DNA of 64,000 nucleotides from Rhinolophus ferrumequinum (GCF_004115265.2 NC_046307.1:22631191-22695190); one strand, 5' to 3'. Shown: positions 22,641-35,129, numbered from the stretch's first letter. A program made the numbers and translations. The notes: generated by a model from the sequence alone, not told the origin.

Positions 22641-24090
22641 TGGATCCAGGCGTTGTCCTAATATCTGTCGAGTACATGAATGAAGAGCCGGCAATCGTCC
22701 TTGAAAAGCCAAACCTAAGCCCTTTCCTGGACCCTCAAGCCCAGCCTGGAAGGCTCCATACTTCCAATTCTTAGCAACAGTTCCTACTTCAATTAGTCCG
22801 TGGGATCTGTCCTCTCCTCCCCTTGGAAGGAAGTCTTGCAAGAAGTAGCAAGGAGAAGGTGGGGAGCAGTAGCTGTCGTCCAGAGAGGTTAAGTTAGTTC
22901 ACCGTAGACACACATACAGGAGTCAGAGACCAACTGCAGCCCAATGGGTGCTGGGCCTGGAGGTGGGGCCCAGCCTGAAGCAGCACGCTGCATCCTTCCT
23001 GGAAACCTCTAGTTTCCATCCTCCACAGGCTGTGATCCTCCTGCTTCAGATGCTGACAGGACTCACTGCAGTCTGAGCACAGGGCCCCGGACTCTCTCAG
23101 CACTGAGCGAGAGGAGAGAATTACAGGTCTCTGTCAAGGTCTTCGCCTGACGAGCAGGAAGGCGAGAATCGTGTGCAGCAGGTGTAGCCCCTGGGCGTGG
23201 GGCGGGGGCTTCAGGCAATGGAGGGCAGCTCTAGCCTGGGCAGGGCCTGAAGTAGAGGCCCAGTGTGGGAGTAGAGCTCAGCCAGCCAGGACAGGGAGAC
23301 GAAGGTGGGGAGAATTCCCAGACCACGAAAACTGCCTGTGTGAGGGTGCTGAGTGAAAGGAAAACTCCCATCATTCAGGATCATTCGTGAAGTTCTGTGT
23401 GGCTGCAGTGGAGGGAAGGGCGGAAGGTAAGCTCAAAGATTGGGGGGAAGGAGGCCTGCGGGGTTCAGGGTTAAGATTTTATGTTGGGCAGGAGGCTAAG
23501 CACCCCGATGGGCAGCCCCTCTGTTTGCTGCTCGGCCCAACTCCGTCCAGAGTGGGGGCCCCACCCTAAGTGGAACACAGGGGCGGAGCCTGCCTCCTGT
23601 CCCCGAGGAGCCCATTAGATGGCGCCTGATCTCCACACTGCGGGGCAAGGATGGGCCTTGGCAGAGGCTGGTGTGTGTGTGTTTGGGGGTGAAGGGGGCT
23701 CTTAGGGAGGGGCTTTGTGGTTTCTGAGCCTAGAAGGCGGTTGCGGAGTGTGAGTGTCAGTCAGTGTGTAAATCTGCACTTCAGTCAAGACATGTGCCTG
23801 GGACGTGGGTGTGACGTGGCCTTGGTGTAGTTTCTCCCCTTTGCCTCGTCACCCCCAGGAGCTCACTCAGGTGATTGTTTCCGTTTTCAGAGTGGGAAGC
23901 TGAGGCAGGAGGCCAGGGATGTGCCTAAGGCCACTCGGGTGGTTCACAGTGGAATCAAGGGACACTGATTGCTGCCATCCCTGCATGCCCTTTGCCACAC
24001 TGCAGGACCAGGCTGCAAAGGACTTGCTCTGAGTTGCCCAGAAGGGAAAAACGGGACCCAGTGGGCTGGTGGTACTAGGATATAGATCCT
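22641..24090. other. Intergenic, no gene seen
   Basis: Mostly GC-rich unique sequence. A minus-strand MIR scrap is at 23880-23965 (gagtgggaagctgaggcagg). Frames of 60-76 codons on both strands have no recognisable features. Confidence 0.4.
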
Positions 24091-24094
24091 GGGT

Positions 24095-24300
24095 TGCTTA
24101 TCCATTTAGCACATTGGTTGAGCATGTACTATATGCCAGGCACTGTGCTAGGCGTTGGTGAATGAAAAGCAGTGGACAGCATAGGCATGAAGGCACAGTC
24201 TAGTGGGGGAGACAGATAGGTGGTATATAGTAAACTGGCCCGCAACTTTATCATTATAGATCCTGCTAAGTGCTGTGAAGGAAACAGGTAGAACTGAGGG
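24095..24300 (-). mobile_element. L2 LINE 3' fragment
   Basis: The plus strand reads ggttgagcatgtactatatg, ccaggcactgtgctaggcgt and ctagtgggggagacagatag, the reverse of an L2 end. It leads straight into the left arm of the inverted repeat. Confidence 0.65.
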
Positions 24301-24808
24301 GGTGACAGGGGTGGGCCCATTCTCTTAGAGGGGGTAGGAAGCAGACTCTGAGGAAGAGACCAGAAGGGTGAGAATGTGCAGTTATGAGGAGGGCTGGAGA
24401 ACCAGCCAGCGTTCAGACAGAGGGAACAGCACGACTACCTTTACCTGATTCTCCAAACAAAGCCAGCGCGGACTTTGACACATACAAATCAGAACACGCC
24501 GCCCCCTGCTCAGAGTTCTTCACGGCCTTCCCACGGTGTGTAGGACACCATGCATGCTCCTCACCAGGGCCCACCAGAACCCTGGCCTCCTGGATGATTT
24601 CGCCTCTTCCCCCTCCCCTTACCTGCCCCCACCCCCATACAGTCCTGCAGCCCTTCTCATCCTTGGCAGCTTGCGCACTCTTGTTCCCTCTGTCTAACGC
24701 TGGCTGGTTCTCCAGCCCGTCTCCTAACTGCACCTTCTCACCCTTCTGGTCTCTTCCTCAGAGCCTGCTTCCCACCCCCTCGAAGAGAATGAGCCCACCC
24801 CTGTCACC
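24301..24808. repeat. Inverted duplication with about 127-bp arms
   Basis: The left arm is 24301-24428 and the right arm 24682-24808, in opposite orientation. I count about eight mismatches and one single-base gap, so roughly 93 percent identity. The spacer of 253 bp reads like L2 in the opposite direction to its surroundings. A 17-bp direct repeat, ccagcgttcagacagag, sits at 24406-24422 in the left arm and again at 24810-24826 just outside the right arm. Confidence 0.9.
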
Positions 24809-24826
24809 TCCAGCGTTCAGACAGAG

Positions 24827-25220
24827 ATGAGGATGGCTCAGAGCACGATGGCAGCTGTGAGCACGAGGACAACATCCAGATTTGAGAGATACATTGGCAA
24901 GAGAATCTGGGGTTTCCAGATGGACTGGATGTGGAGTGAGGATGGTTCCAGGTCCTAGGATTGAGCAATAGGGTAGACGGTGGGGCCACTTACCAAGGTG
25001 GGAAATTCATGACCTTTGTGGAGAGTGGGAATCAAGCTCAGGCCCTGTTATTTTTGGAGCCACCCATGTGATTTCCCAGTAGAAAGATGGGGCAGGCAGT
25101 GGGGGCTCATCTGAAAGGAGGGGGCTGCTAATATAACTTCAGGAGCCTCTAGATTGTACTGAATGTCAAGGGATTCGATGCGATCACACAGCCCACAGTC
25201 CAGGCAGCTCAACAACAGGA
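24827..25220 (-). mobile_element. L2-like fragment
   Basis: Wording such as agatggactggatgtggagt, gaggatggttccaggtccta and ccacttaccaaggtgggaaa follows the reversed L2 interior, continuing the orientation seen before the inverted duplication. Confidence 0.4.
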
Positions 25221-26210
25221 GATAGTGAGGGCCCATCCCTGCACACGTGCAGGGGAGCCTGGCTTATGTGAGGCTAGGGAGGGGAGGCCCCTTTGAGGGA
25301 AGTGGAACAAACTGGCCTCTGAGGATGCCAGAAACCAAGACCCCAGGAGGTCTTGGGGCTGCACGGAGGAGCCGGACATGCTGACTCCGTCTCTTTGTCT
25401 AGTTAGGTCCTCCTTCCCAGTGGCACGTCCCCCACTGCCATCTGGCAGGGCCCAGAGACACAGACCCCGGGGTGGGGTTGGAGGGGCAGCCTCAGGCATG
25501 GGGCTGTAATTTCAGCTGAGGGAAAGGCTCCTCTGTTTCAGCGCCACCTGGTACGAGGTTCCTCTTTCTGGCACCTCCCCCATGACCATCTCTGCTGACA
25601 GTCCCACCCCACGCCAATGGCAGCTACTCAGCATCTCTTGGAGGAGGGCCAGACCCAGAGAGTAGCTACTGCTAGCTACTGCGTGCCCACCTGGAAAGGC
25701 ATTGAATTAGGTGGCTCAGCATCCTGGGGGTGGGGGTAGGGGGTAATTGGAGGGGCTGCCAAGTTTAATTAGTGGTTGTGAAGCCCTGTAACCTGCATCT
25801 GAGAGGCTCCCCCAGACTTTCATCTTCAAAACTTCCCCACCATCCTGGATGAAAGGGCCAGGGAGAGGCCAGGTATTAATAGTAATTATTAGTTTCACTA
25901 ATAAAGAGAAGAAACAGGATTATCACCAAGCCCAACTCATCCTCCCCCCTTTGTCTGCCTTTCCTCTCCTTCCTCCAACTCTGTCTCCTTTTTCTTTCCT
26001 CTTTCCCTCCTCCTCCCTCTCTCCTCTTTCTTTTTCTTTCCCTTTTTATCCAGGCCTTGCCACTTCCATCTGTTCTTGCTTGGAAGCTTCAGTAGCCATC
26101 TACCCCTCTGGGTCTTGTCAGCTCTCTGTGTTGGGGTGCCAGGGGCTTGTCTGGGTTGCAGAGGGAGGGTGGGAGGCGACTGGGGGGGAGAGGGGTGTGT
26201 TAGGATGTCT
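25221..26210. other. Intergenic; polypyrimidine tract, no gene seen
   Basis: A long C/T-rich stretch covers about 25936-26050, with only scattered purines. The rest has no exon-like features that I can defend. Confidence 0.4.
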
Positions 26211-26214
26211 GTGT

Positions 26215-26650
26215 CCATTCACTCATGTATTCATTTACTGTTTTACAGATAGTTATCGAGCACCTACTATGTGCCAAGCACTGGGTTGGGCCCTGGCAAT
26301 CTGGTGCTGAATGGGACAGACATGGGCCCTCCGCTTGGGGAAATGGACAATAAACAGTAAACTGACCGGTACGTGTGAGGTCACAGATTGTGATGCACCC
26401 TGGGATGCAATAAACAGCAGATACGATGGAGAGCAATGTGGATGGCCACGTTAGACAGGGGCCACGAGGGCCTCCCTAAGCGGGCGGCATTTGGGCTGAA
26501 CGATGAGAAAAGCCCAGTTATGAGAGAAGACTGAGAAATGGGTTCTCAGCAGAGAGAACAGCCTTTGCAAAAGCCCTGAGGTGGGAAAGAGCTCGGAATG
26601 CCGAGGATATGAAAGGAGGGTAGGGTGGCAGGAGGGGTGAGCTAGAGGGG
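26215..26650 (-). mobile_element. L2 LINE 3' part
   Basis: Clear reversed L2 words: cgagcacctactatgtgcca (26258), gaatgggacagacatgggcc, caaaagccctgaggtgggaa (26568) and ctcggaatgccgaggatatg. Confidence 0.7.
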
Positions 26651-27214
26651 AGGAGTGAGAGGCGCTGGGGCAGGCCATGCGTGGGCTGCCACCTCTGCAC
26701 TCGCACGGGCCCCGCACTTGGTTGAATGCTCTGCTGTCACTGTCTTAACATTCTTAATTTTTGAACAAGGAGTTCTGCATTTTTGTTTTGCACTGGGCCC
26801 CATAAATTATGTAGCTGTCCGGAGTTGGGGAGGTGGGCAAAAGAAGTGAATATCTGTGTGTAGAAACATGAGGGCCACTTGGCTGGTCTTAAGTGAATGA
26901 AGGAAGGAAGGAAGGAATCTGTGCATACGTGTGAGCTCATCTCTATGGCTGTCACAGGGCCACGTTGACCTAGACCAGTGGCTGCTGCTACGTGTAGAGG
27001 GCTCACACACACGTGCTTCAAGCCTCCACATGCCCCAAGTCCTGCAGGGCCTGCTACGTTTCCCAGGGCCCGCAGCGTGAGGGGCTTCCAGGAGCTGTGT
27101 GCACCAGATTTAGAGCAGCTCCATGACGGGGGTAAGGCCAGGCACATACCAGGCCCCATTTTGGGAAACAGGGTGACTCCTCCACCCCAGTAAGAGGTGG
27201 CCCTACGTTGCCTG
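26651..27214. other. Intergenic, no gene seen
   Basis: A 199-codon minus-strand frame at 26737-27336 is open, but it overlaps a MIR at its start and shows no domain. A gaag-type repeat (ggaaggaaggaaggaa) is at about 26900-26915. Confidence 0.35.
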
Positions 27215-27595
27215 TAAGGACTGAAACTTTGGAGCCAAACAGACTTGAGTTCAAATCTGGCTTTGACACTCTGAATACTGGATGCAAATAACTGGACTTG
27301 GGCAGGGGATTTGCTTCTCTGTGCCTCCGTCCTCATCTATAAAATGGGGGTCACTGCTGAGAGTCGCTGAGAGGATTAAATAAGGTAATGAGAGGAAAGC
27401 TCGTGACAGAGTCAGAGCTTGGTAAATATTTGCGGCAATAATAATAGTTATTATTATCATGCACACTCTGGAGACTTGGATAAACATTTGCTTCTGCCTC
27501 TAAATGTCTGCAGAATCATGAACAAGTCCCTTAATCCTCCCGGGCCTCAGTTTCCTTTCCTGTTAAATTGAGTGATAAGCGTCTAACCTGTGTCT
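27215..27595 (+). mobile_element. Two consecutive MIR elements
   Basis: The first (27215-27445) has acttgagttcaaatctggct, ctctgtgcctccgtcctcat and agagcttggtaaatatttgc. The second (27500-27595) has atcatgaacaagtcccttaa and gggcctcagtttcctttcct. An ataataat patch separates them. Confidence 0.7.
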
Positions 27596-28235
27596 AAGCC
27601 GGGTGGTCGGGACAGTCTCGCACCATCACCGTGGAGCTTCTTTGTAAACTGATGTGAGTTGTTGGCATATTCCTGATCCTGTCTCGCCCGTCTCGGGCAG
27701 GATTTCTCTACCTGCCCCCACAAAGAGGAAAGCACCCTTTGGTTCTTAGCAGAGCACAGAATTCTGTGCCTGGATTCCCAGTGCTGAGTTGTTGTCTTCA
27801 CACTGGGAAGTCTGCCCGGGATTGAACCTCAAGTTCAAGGTTAGTGGTTGCACAAGGAAGAGGAAGGTCCAGAAGTTGGGGCCAGGGTGGGGGAGGATGA
27901 GCTGAGAGCTTCCTGTCTCCCTCTGGACAGGAAACACCCAGAAAGGGGTGAGAATTAGTCTCTGAGAAAAGGCCCAAGCGACAGTCTGACAGTCTCGGAG
28001 CCCCCACTTCATCTCTGATGTACACCCCAAAGGTTGATTTGTGGAGCCTCCAAAACTTGTGGGAAGCCCTGAGTAGCAGCAGCAGCAGCCTGCGGAGGGG
28101 AGCCGTCCCCCAGAGGAGCGCTGGCTGGAGGAACCCTGAAGGGAGAATGAAAAGGGCCCTCGGCCACCGAGAATGACTACCGTGAGCTCAGGGGACAGGA
28201 TGGCTGGCCCACATCTAGGCATGGCCGCCAACCAG
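27596..28235. other. Intergenic, no gene seen
   Basis: A 161-codon minus-strand frame (27746-28231) includes a short cag-type run (agcagcagcagcag, 28074-28087). Nothing marks it as coding. Confidence 0.35.
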
Positions 28236-28239
28236 CAAT

Positions 28240-28410
28240 TTGACGGTGGGGCTACTTAGCCTTTCTGTGCCTCAGTTTCCTCATCTGGAACACAAGGTGA
28301 TAGTCACACCTCAGAGAGCTGCTGGGAGAACTAAGAGCGCTAAGGTTCTTAGCAAAGCCTGGCCACACAGTGAGTGCTTTAGAAAGGTTAGTTATTATTA
28401 TGTCCTTTAA
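28240..28410 (+). mobile_element. MIR SINE
   Basis: The core tctgtgcctcagtttcctca (28263) leads to tctggaacacaaggtgatag and a tail with cacacagtgagtgctttaga and ttagttattatta. Confidence 0.7.
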
Positions 28411-28634
28411 AAAAATGAGGCCACCCAGTGAGTTGTGACAGAGTCTGTCAGATCTTCTGATAGACTAATTCAAAGCCTTCCCCTATAGTTTGCTGTATTT
28501 TGGACTGGCGATAATCATTCATTCATTTGTTTGTTGAATAAATATTTATGGACCATATTTATGGCAGCAAAGGGCAGCAGCTGTGGGGGCGGGGGGAGGG
28601 GTGTTGGCGCAGACCTGACTGGTTCCTGGAGGGG

Positions 28635-28835
28635 CATTTGAGCAAGAATTAACATTTATTCAGCACTAACTATGGGCTTAGCTTGTGTACACGCAGACGC
28701 CCACTACTCTGGAGGTGGGTATTAGCCCGGCAACAGAGGAAGAAGCCCAGGTGACGTCACAGACGCAAGATCACACAGCTGCTAAGTAACAGCCCTGGGA
28801 CTCGAACCCAGGCCCACCTCAGCCCTAAGTTTGTT
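28635..28835 (-). mobile_element. MIR SINE
   Basis: Reverse order: attaacatttattcagcact, aactatgggcttagcttgtg, agatcacacagctgctaagt (28768) and gggactcgaacccaggccca. Confidence 0.7.
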
Positions 28836-30310
28836 TTTCCAAATCTAGATTCCAGGTCTATCTTTCTGCTGTACCTCCCCCCCAACTTTAGCAGAGCCAG
28901 ATCCCAAAAACCAAAGCTCAGGCTGCTTTCTGTTGCCGTCTATAGCAGGATCTTTGTCATTTCCTCCCTGGTTCTCCTGACCATGGGGAATGGCCTTGGG
29001 GCTCTCTCTGGAGGGGAAACCCGGCCTGGAAACAGCCCAGCTTGGAAAATGTGGCTGCAGGTGACTCCTGATGTTTGTCTTCTCGGCTGCAGAGCATCTG
29101 GGTACCTAGTAGCAGCTCAAGGTGGAGGGCCACCTGGATGGGTGCTGAGCCAGTGAATCCCCCAGGGGCCTCTCTCTGGCTCTGTAAGCTGAGACTGGTC
29201 ATAGCCCCATTTTGGGCCTCAGAGTCCCCACCTGCAAAAAGTGGAACAGTCACAAAGCTCCAGCACTGGCTCTTTGCATGGCATTTGGGCTGGGAGTTTA
29301 TGTACGGACGGCAAGTCTTCCTGCCCAGCTTGCTTCTTGGGCTCTTGTGAGGATAAAATGGGACTGTGGCTACAAAAGGACGTTGAGATGGAATCCAGAG
29401 CTGGATAACAGAGCCATTGCTGACTGGGAGTCTCCCTGTCCAGCTCCAGCTTCTGCCTCACCCAGACCCCTGCTTGTGCCTAAACCCTGATTTCCTAGAC
29501 CCTCTGTAGGACCTGTGGGCCTGTGGGCAAGGGTGAACTTGGGGCAAGATTGAGCCTAGAGCAAGGTTGGAACCAGGAGATATCTGGGCCTGGAGCAAGC
29601 AGGCCCAGGAAGTCACCTGGATACACGTGTGGGGCCTTCCCACAGCCTCCCTGACATCCTGCCATGCAGATTTGCACCTTGACTTTCCCCAGACTGAGAC
29701 GGGAGTTTGGAGCAGGAAGAGGAAAAGCCATGGCTAACCAGGAGGCATTCATCTGGCTGTGTACAACATTCACCTTGTGGCTTGCTTAGGAAACCCCTTC
29801 TTCTCTCGGGCCTCAGTTTCCCCATCTGCACCATTCGAGGCATACATCATACGACCTCAGAGAGCCTTTCTGGCTCTCCCAGCCCCAAACAGTGGGTCTC
29901 TGACATTTGCCCTCCTCGGGCATGACTTCTGCCCTCCAGGCTGCAGCCTCGAGCAAATGGAAACCAGTTCCACCCTCAGGGGATTCCATCTGGGGTTTTA
30001 ACCACACTCCCCAGCTCCATCTGCTACAACCTGCCCCCAGAGGCTCTCCAGAGTCGGAGGGAGGCAAGGGCACACTCCCCACCCCCACCCGGAGGGACTC
30101 AAAGACAGGAGTCTCACTGCCAGGCTTGTGCGCATGGATGGACAGATGACGAGCCAGAGGGATGGCGGGTGAGGCAGCTCCACGTGGAGAGGCCGGCACC
30201 CTGGGCACGTGGGCACACCTACCCCTGCTTCCACCAGCTGGGCCTGATGGAGCAGCAGAGGGGAGGGCTCCTTGCTCCCTCACCCCCAAAACTTCTGCAG
30301 GGACCTGGAT
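28836..30310. other. Intergenic, no gene seen
   Basis: GC-rich sequence with many overlapping short frames on both strands. A plus-strand MIR scrap lies at 29800-29835 (cgggcctcagtttccccatc). No exon can be supported. Confidence 0.4.
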
Positions 30311-30313
30311 TTC

Positions 30314-30316
<3 letters not shown>

Positions 30317-30357
<41 letters not shown>
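30317..30357. repeat. (CA)20 microsatellite
   Basis: An uninterrupted AC run. Confidence 0.98.
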
Positions 30358-30360
<3 letters not shown>

Positions 30361-30534
30361 CGTGTGGGGGGAAGTCTTATCCATGAGCAGACTTGGGGAA
30401 ACATTTTAATCTGGTGGAATCACAGTTGTAGCATTACAGAAACTTAGTATGCTGCAGAATTCTAGAATCTCAGAGGCACAACATGGTAGAATTTTAGAGA
30501 AGTGAGTCACAGATTTTAGGTTTCTAAACTGTGC

Positions 30535-30825
30535 GGTTCAACACTGTAGCCACTAGCCACGTGTGGCCATCGAGCATTGAAATCGGACTTGTCTAAAAGG
30601 GGATGTGCTATAAGCGTCACATACACAGCAAGTTTTGAAGACTTGGCACAAAAGAATTTAAAACATCTCATTAATAATTTCTTTATATCAGTTACATGTA
30701 GAAATGATAGTATTTGGGGTATATTTGGTTAAATATATTATAAAAATTCACCTGTTTCTTTTTACTTTTTTTAAATATCTACTAAAACAATTAAAATTGT
30801 GTGTCGCATTTCAGAACTTTAAAGG
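30535..30825. mobile_element. Second copy of the gccac-gtgtggc DNA transposon family
   Basis: It begins gtgcggttcaacactgtagc with cactagccacgtgtggccat and shares its AT-rich interior and the words aagttttgaagacttggcac and tatttggggtatatttggtt with the copy at 4735-5130. The right end is eroded. Confidence 0.45.
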
Positions 30826-31590
30826 GACAGAATTTTAGAACCAGACTTCCAGATTTTTACGTCAATGACTTTGAAGCTTAGGCAGTTAGTTACTCTGAGA
30901 ACCTGGAAGAATCTGAGGAGTCCTGGCCCTTCTCCCACCCAACGCAGGGGTCCTCCAGCCCATCCTGACCAGGGCTGACCAGCTTCTGCCTACCCCCTCC
31001 TTTCTCCCAGTTGTCGCCTGGTGAAGAACAAACGGTGCCCAAGTCTACTGGGCTTTCTGAGTGGTTTCCCCTCATCAGGTGGGATCTGCTTCCCGCAGCT
31101 TCTTCCACCCTCACGGTTGGTTCCCAGAGCACCTTCCAAGGCCTCTGAGAACAAGTCTGCATCCCCTTCCCCATGAAAGGTGGGGAGTCTGGGTCTTGCC
31201 CTCCTCTCCCCTTCACCTCAGGCTGCTGACCTGTAGGCTGTGGGCCTACCTTGACACTTTTTCTTACAGGTGGGCTTCAGGGACTCTCAGCTCCACATGA
31301 CCCTCTCTGCTTCCCCATCCCTCAGCAGAACTGTTCCTGGGACCCCAATAATGGAGTGGGGGTCCTTCCAGCCTCTCCCAATTTGTAATTATCCTGTTTG
31401 TCCACCTGGGTCACTGGCCTGGGGCCTCTAGGTCCTGCCCTGTGTCCAGCTCCAGGAAGATGTATGATGGTGACTACAGTTGCTAGGACGTGGGGTGACA
31501 CAGGAATCTTGAGGTTGATTTAGGGTATCCCATATTTGCCTGGAAAATACTTTTTTCAGTTTCAACAGGCTCTGGGGAGGAAGAAGGAAG
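30826..31590. other. Intergenic, no gene seen
   Basis: A C/T-rich, moderately GC-rich stretch with short frames only. Confidence 0.35.
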
Positions 31591-31594
31591 AGGC

Positions 31595-31860
31595 TTTGTC
31601 ACCAACAAAGTCAGGCATTCCAAAGCAGTACCAAGTGGCAGTGACTCACTCAGATGGCCTCAGCTGTTCGGGGGAAGAAGAGCAGAGGTCAGTCAGAGAA
31701 GGCTTCCTGGAGGAGATGGGACTGGAGCTGGAACTTGAAGGAAAGCGGGGAGGGGTTAGAATTGTGAAGAGGTCGAGGTGAGGGCATTCTGGGCAGAGGG
31801 GATGCTGGGCACACGTGGCACATACCCAGGCCTTGAAAGTTCCAGGCTGCCTAGAGCAGA
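31595..31860 (-). mobile_element. L2 fragment
   Basis: The sequence agagaaggcttcctggagga with tgggactggagctggaactt and gagggcattctgggcagagg is the reversed L2 middle. Confidence 0.45.
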
Positions 31861-32039
31861 GGGGTCAGAGGGTGGCAGGGCTGTGAGGGGGGTCAGCTGG
31901 CTAAGGCTAGCCTGGGAGTTAGCCTGTGGTGTGTGCGTGTCTGTGGGTGCGTGGGTGCGTGGGTGCATATGTATGTGTATACAATAGAGAGAAGGGAACC
32001 CCACTGAGCTACAGAGACGTGTCAGATAAAATAACAGTA

Positions 32040-32225
32040 ACAATATAGCTATGCTAAGTGGCTCCTTAATATCTCATTTAATCTTCTCAGCGCTTTGAGG
32101 TAAGTACTATTATCCCGGTTCTAAAAATAAACAATTGAAGCCAAGTTAAGTGACAGTAAGTGAGGGCTGACCTTAGTTAGATTCCAACGCAGGACAGTCT
32201 GGCTCCAAAGCTCTTAAGCACTGGA
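32040..32225 (-). mobile_element. MIR SINE
   Basis: Reverse order: ttaatatctcatttaatctt, cgctttgaggtaagtactat, tatcccggttctaaaaataa and gattccaacgcaggacagtc. Confidence 0.65.
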
Positions 32226-32265
32226 TGGAGGGAGGTGGGTGGGGGTGAGCGATGTCTGCAGTGTA

Positions 32266-32268
<3 letters not shown>

Positions 32269-32313
<45 letters not shown>

Positions 32314-32323
32314 TGTGTGTGTG
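32269..32323. repeat. (GT)n microsatellite
   Basis: A GT run of about 55 bp with a single tt interruption at 32310-32312. Confidence 0.98.
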
Positions 32324-33645
32324 GAGTATCCCTCCCATGTCCCTCACTCTTCCCTCCCCAACCCCAGCTCCACTTCAGGACAGACCCAGCCCAGACAGGT
32401 GGGTGTGCAGAGGACCTCGGAATGAGAAGAATCCACATGCCTGTTGGAGCAGAGAGCCCCAGACAAAGGTCTGACCACTAGGCCAGTCCAGAGTCAACTT
32501 CCCGCTGGAGTCAACGCTGTTCCCATCCCCACCCCCCACGCTGGCTCAGCTCCAAGGGCCCAGGAATGATATCTAGAGTTGACCTCGGTAGTTCTTGCCT
32601 TGCTGGTGCTACTTCCTTGTCAGCTGCTGGTGCACACACAGCTGGGCAGGTGGGGACAGGTGACAAGTAAATCACTCAAGGCCTCCCCAGGTCATCCTAG
32701 CTCAGCTCTGTCACGGGCGATGGGGGCAGGCCCCTGCTCCCCCCTTGGCCTTGGTTTCTCCATTTCTGTAAGGAGGTGGATTGATTTTTTTCTAAGGAAT
32801 TATAAACTAAGATGCAAGGGGGCCCAGGAGAATAACGCAAATGAACAGAACATGTTGCGGGTGGTGTGTGGAGTGGTGGGAGGGAGGAAAACTGGGCAGC
32901 AAACCCCCAGACCAGATGACTCAACGACCACCCTTCCCTGTTTCACTTGGGGGGGATCTTTCTAGATCTCTGCTGTGGGGGTACCAGGACCCTGAGCCTC
33001 AGTTTCTTTAAGTAGGAAGTGGGAGTTGTAATGCTTACCCCCTACCCCATGCGAGTGGTGAGAATGAACTAGAACAATCAACGGGAATCTTGTGGAGAAA
33101 TCCCACCCCCTTTTTTTGATCAATCTTTTGATTTGCGTGCCCTTAAAAGTATTTCGCTCCAGGTGATCGAGTGAAGAGAACTGAAGAATAAGGAGGTTAG
33201 ATGGTGGAGGACTGGCTGAGAAATGGCCTGGGGGTGAGGCAAGGTCGGGACAAAGCCCCTCTGAGAAGCACCTGAGAGGTTTGGTAAAGTGCGTCCAGCT
33301 ACCGCAGACCTTGGCACCTGCCACGTTGGTTGCTCAGCCTGAACTCGGCCCCGCCCTGCCATGCCTTCAGAGGACTTGGAGCTGATAGCTGTCATGTCGT
33401 TTAGAGACCACACGTGCCTCTGAGTGTTTTTCTTTGTGAGGTTGTAATTGGTGCATCACAATGAGCATTGTAAAAAGGGAAATTAAGCGATTTACATTTG
33501 TTTGCAAAAGCCATTATCTTCTCTGTGTGAGGATTCTGAAGATCTTTCACTCCCCAACCCTGTTCTCTAAGTCAAGTTTAAACCCTCCAGGGACTTGGAA
33601 GAATGTGGGCAGGTGGTCCGAAACTGTGTTTAGCACAGCTTGGCT
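32324..33645. other. Intergenic, no gene seen
   Basis: At 32990-33070 ctgagcctcagtttctttaa with gtaggaagtgggagttgtaa suggests a plus-strand MIR scrap. Frames are short and unconvincing. Confidence 0.35.
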
Positions 33646-33649
33646 CTTT

Positions 33650-33790
33650 TGCAAGCTGAGGGGATCTCCCACAGGTTGGCTGAACCTCCATTTTCTCATC
33701 TTTAAAATGGGAGTGAAAAGTCTCCACTGTGACTACCTCTCAGGACTTTTGTGGGGTCCCCAGGAATTGGTTTACAGAATGGAAAAATGC
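33650..33790 (+). mobile_element. MIR fragment
   Basis: The core cattttctcatctttaaaat with gggagtgaaaagtctccact is present, followed by an A-rich caaaa patch at 33800-33825. Confidence 0.5.
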
Positions 33791-34179
33791 TTTATAAAAG
33801 AAAAACAAAACAAAACAAAAACCCAGGAAAAATGCTGTACATGAAAGGGATTGTGCTCCAGAGTCTTTGGCCCAGTGGCAGCTCCTGGAGTGAGGGATGG
33901 CGTGGGGAAGGTGTGACACCTATCCTTAGATTCTGCCTGGAACAGGAAACCTGGCCCCCGAGGTGGGACTGCTTTGGACACCAGCTGCAAGTTGGTTTCC
34001 CTTCGAGCAGCAGCAACTTCTAACCCAGTGGATGCACAAGAGGGAAGAGAGGGAAGGAAACCCCGGGGAAGCAAAGAGGAGGCACAGACCCAGGTGGTCG
34101 TGCACAGTTCGCTGACTTGTGGCCCCTGAGCACCGGGAGGTGGAGTGAAACAAACCGTGACAAGAACTTAGTCTGTTAG

Positions 34180-34335
34180 TTGTGTGGATCAGGATTTGAC
34201 ACCTCCTCTGCCACTCTTGTCTGGGTGACCTGGGGGAAGTTGCTTCACCTCTCTGAGCTTCCCGCTCTCTGGGGTTGCTGAGTAACAAATAGAAAGCAGG
34301 TGACATGCACCAGTAATCAGTTGCTGTTAATTGCT
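34180..34335 (+). mobile_element. MIR fragment
   Basis: The phrases gatttgacacctcctctgcc, gggtgacctgggggaagttg and cttcacctctctgagcttcc are MIR, but the 3' half has decayed. Confidence 0.5.
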
Positions 34336-34506
34336 CCCATCTCCCACCGCAGACAGTCTTGGCCTGGTTTCCAGAACATTTTATATCCGTTGTCCATTGG
34401 AAGCATTGATAACCTGCCCATTTCACAGATTTTCTCCTTATTTCTCCTTGTTTAACAGATGTCAAAGTCTGCCAGGAAGCAAATAGTCCCATCCTTGAAG
34501 GATTTG

Positions 34507-34615
<109 letters not shown>

Positions 34616-34854
34616 CTGTTACACCATGTGGTCAGTGCTGTAATTATGGTGACCATGTTCTCTAAACCACAAATCAGGTCACGTGGTCTGACAGAAGCTA
34701 TTTTCTGCCTCCACTGAAGTCCAACATGAAATCACATGTAGTTACACATTCATTGAATCACCTTTTACTTTTCTAAAGAAGCAAATGACATGAAATTTGG
34801 ATTGTTCTTGACAAATCCCACTATAGTCCAAGAAAATCACTAGAGCCATGACTA

Positions 34855-34990
34855 AGGCCCATACAGATCCCTGGCAGGAGCAGGAAGACTTCCTGGAGGA
34901 GGTGCTGCTTAAATGAGGCCCTGAAGGATGAAGGAGGTCTCCAGGCAGAGAAGGAGTGGGTGGCCTAAATGCCCTTGGGACAGGACCTAC
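34855..34990 (-). mobile_element. L2 fragment
   Basis: The words ggaagacttcctggaggagg, aatgaggccctgaaggatga and ggtctccaggcagagaagga are reversed L2. Confidence 0.45.
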
Positions 34991-35129
34991 CCTTCCTGCT
35001 ATAAAGACATCCCTGTGGGGAACTGGGGATGATAGCTAAAATAGGCAACAGTGTCTGTTTTCAGTTACTTTTTATTTTTATTGTTCCAAAGGCTTCACAG
35101 AACAAAATTGTTACAGGCCAGTGTAACAA

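Noticed and set aside
26737-27336. A 199-codon open frame on the minus strand
   Set aside because: It overlaps a MIR element at its 5' end and shows no recognisable domain or splice context.
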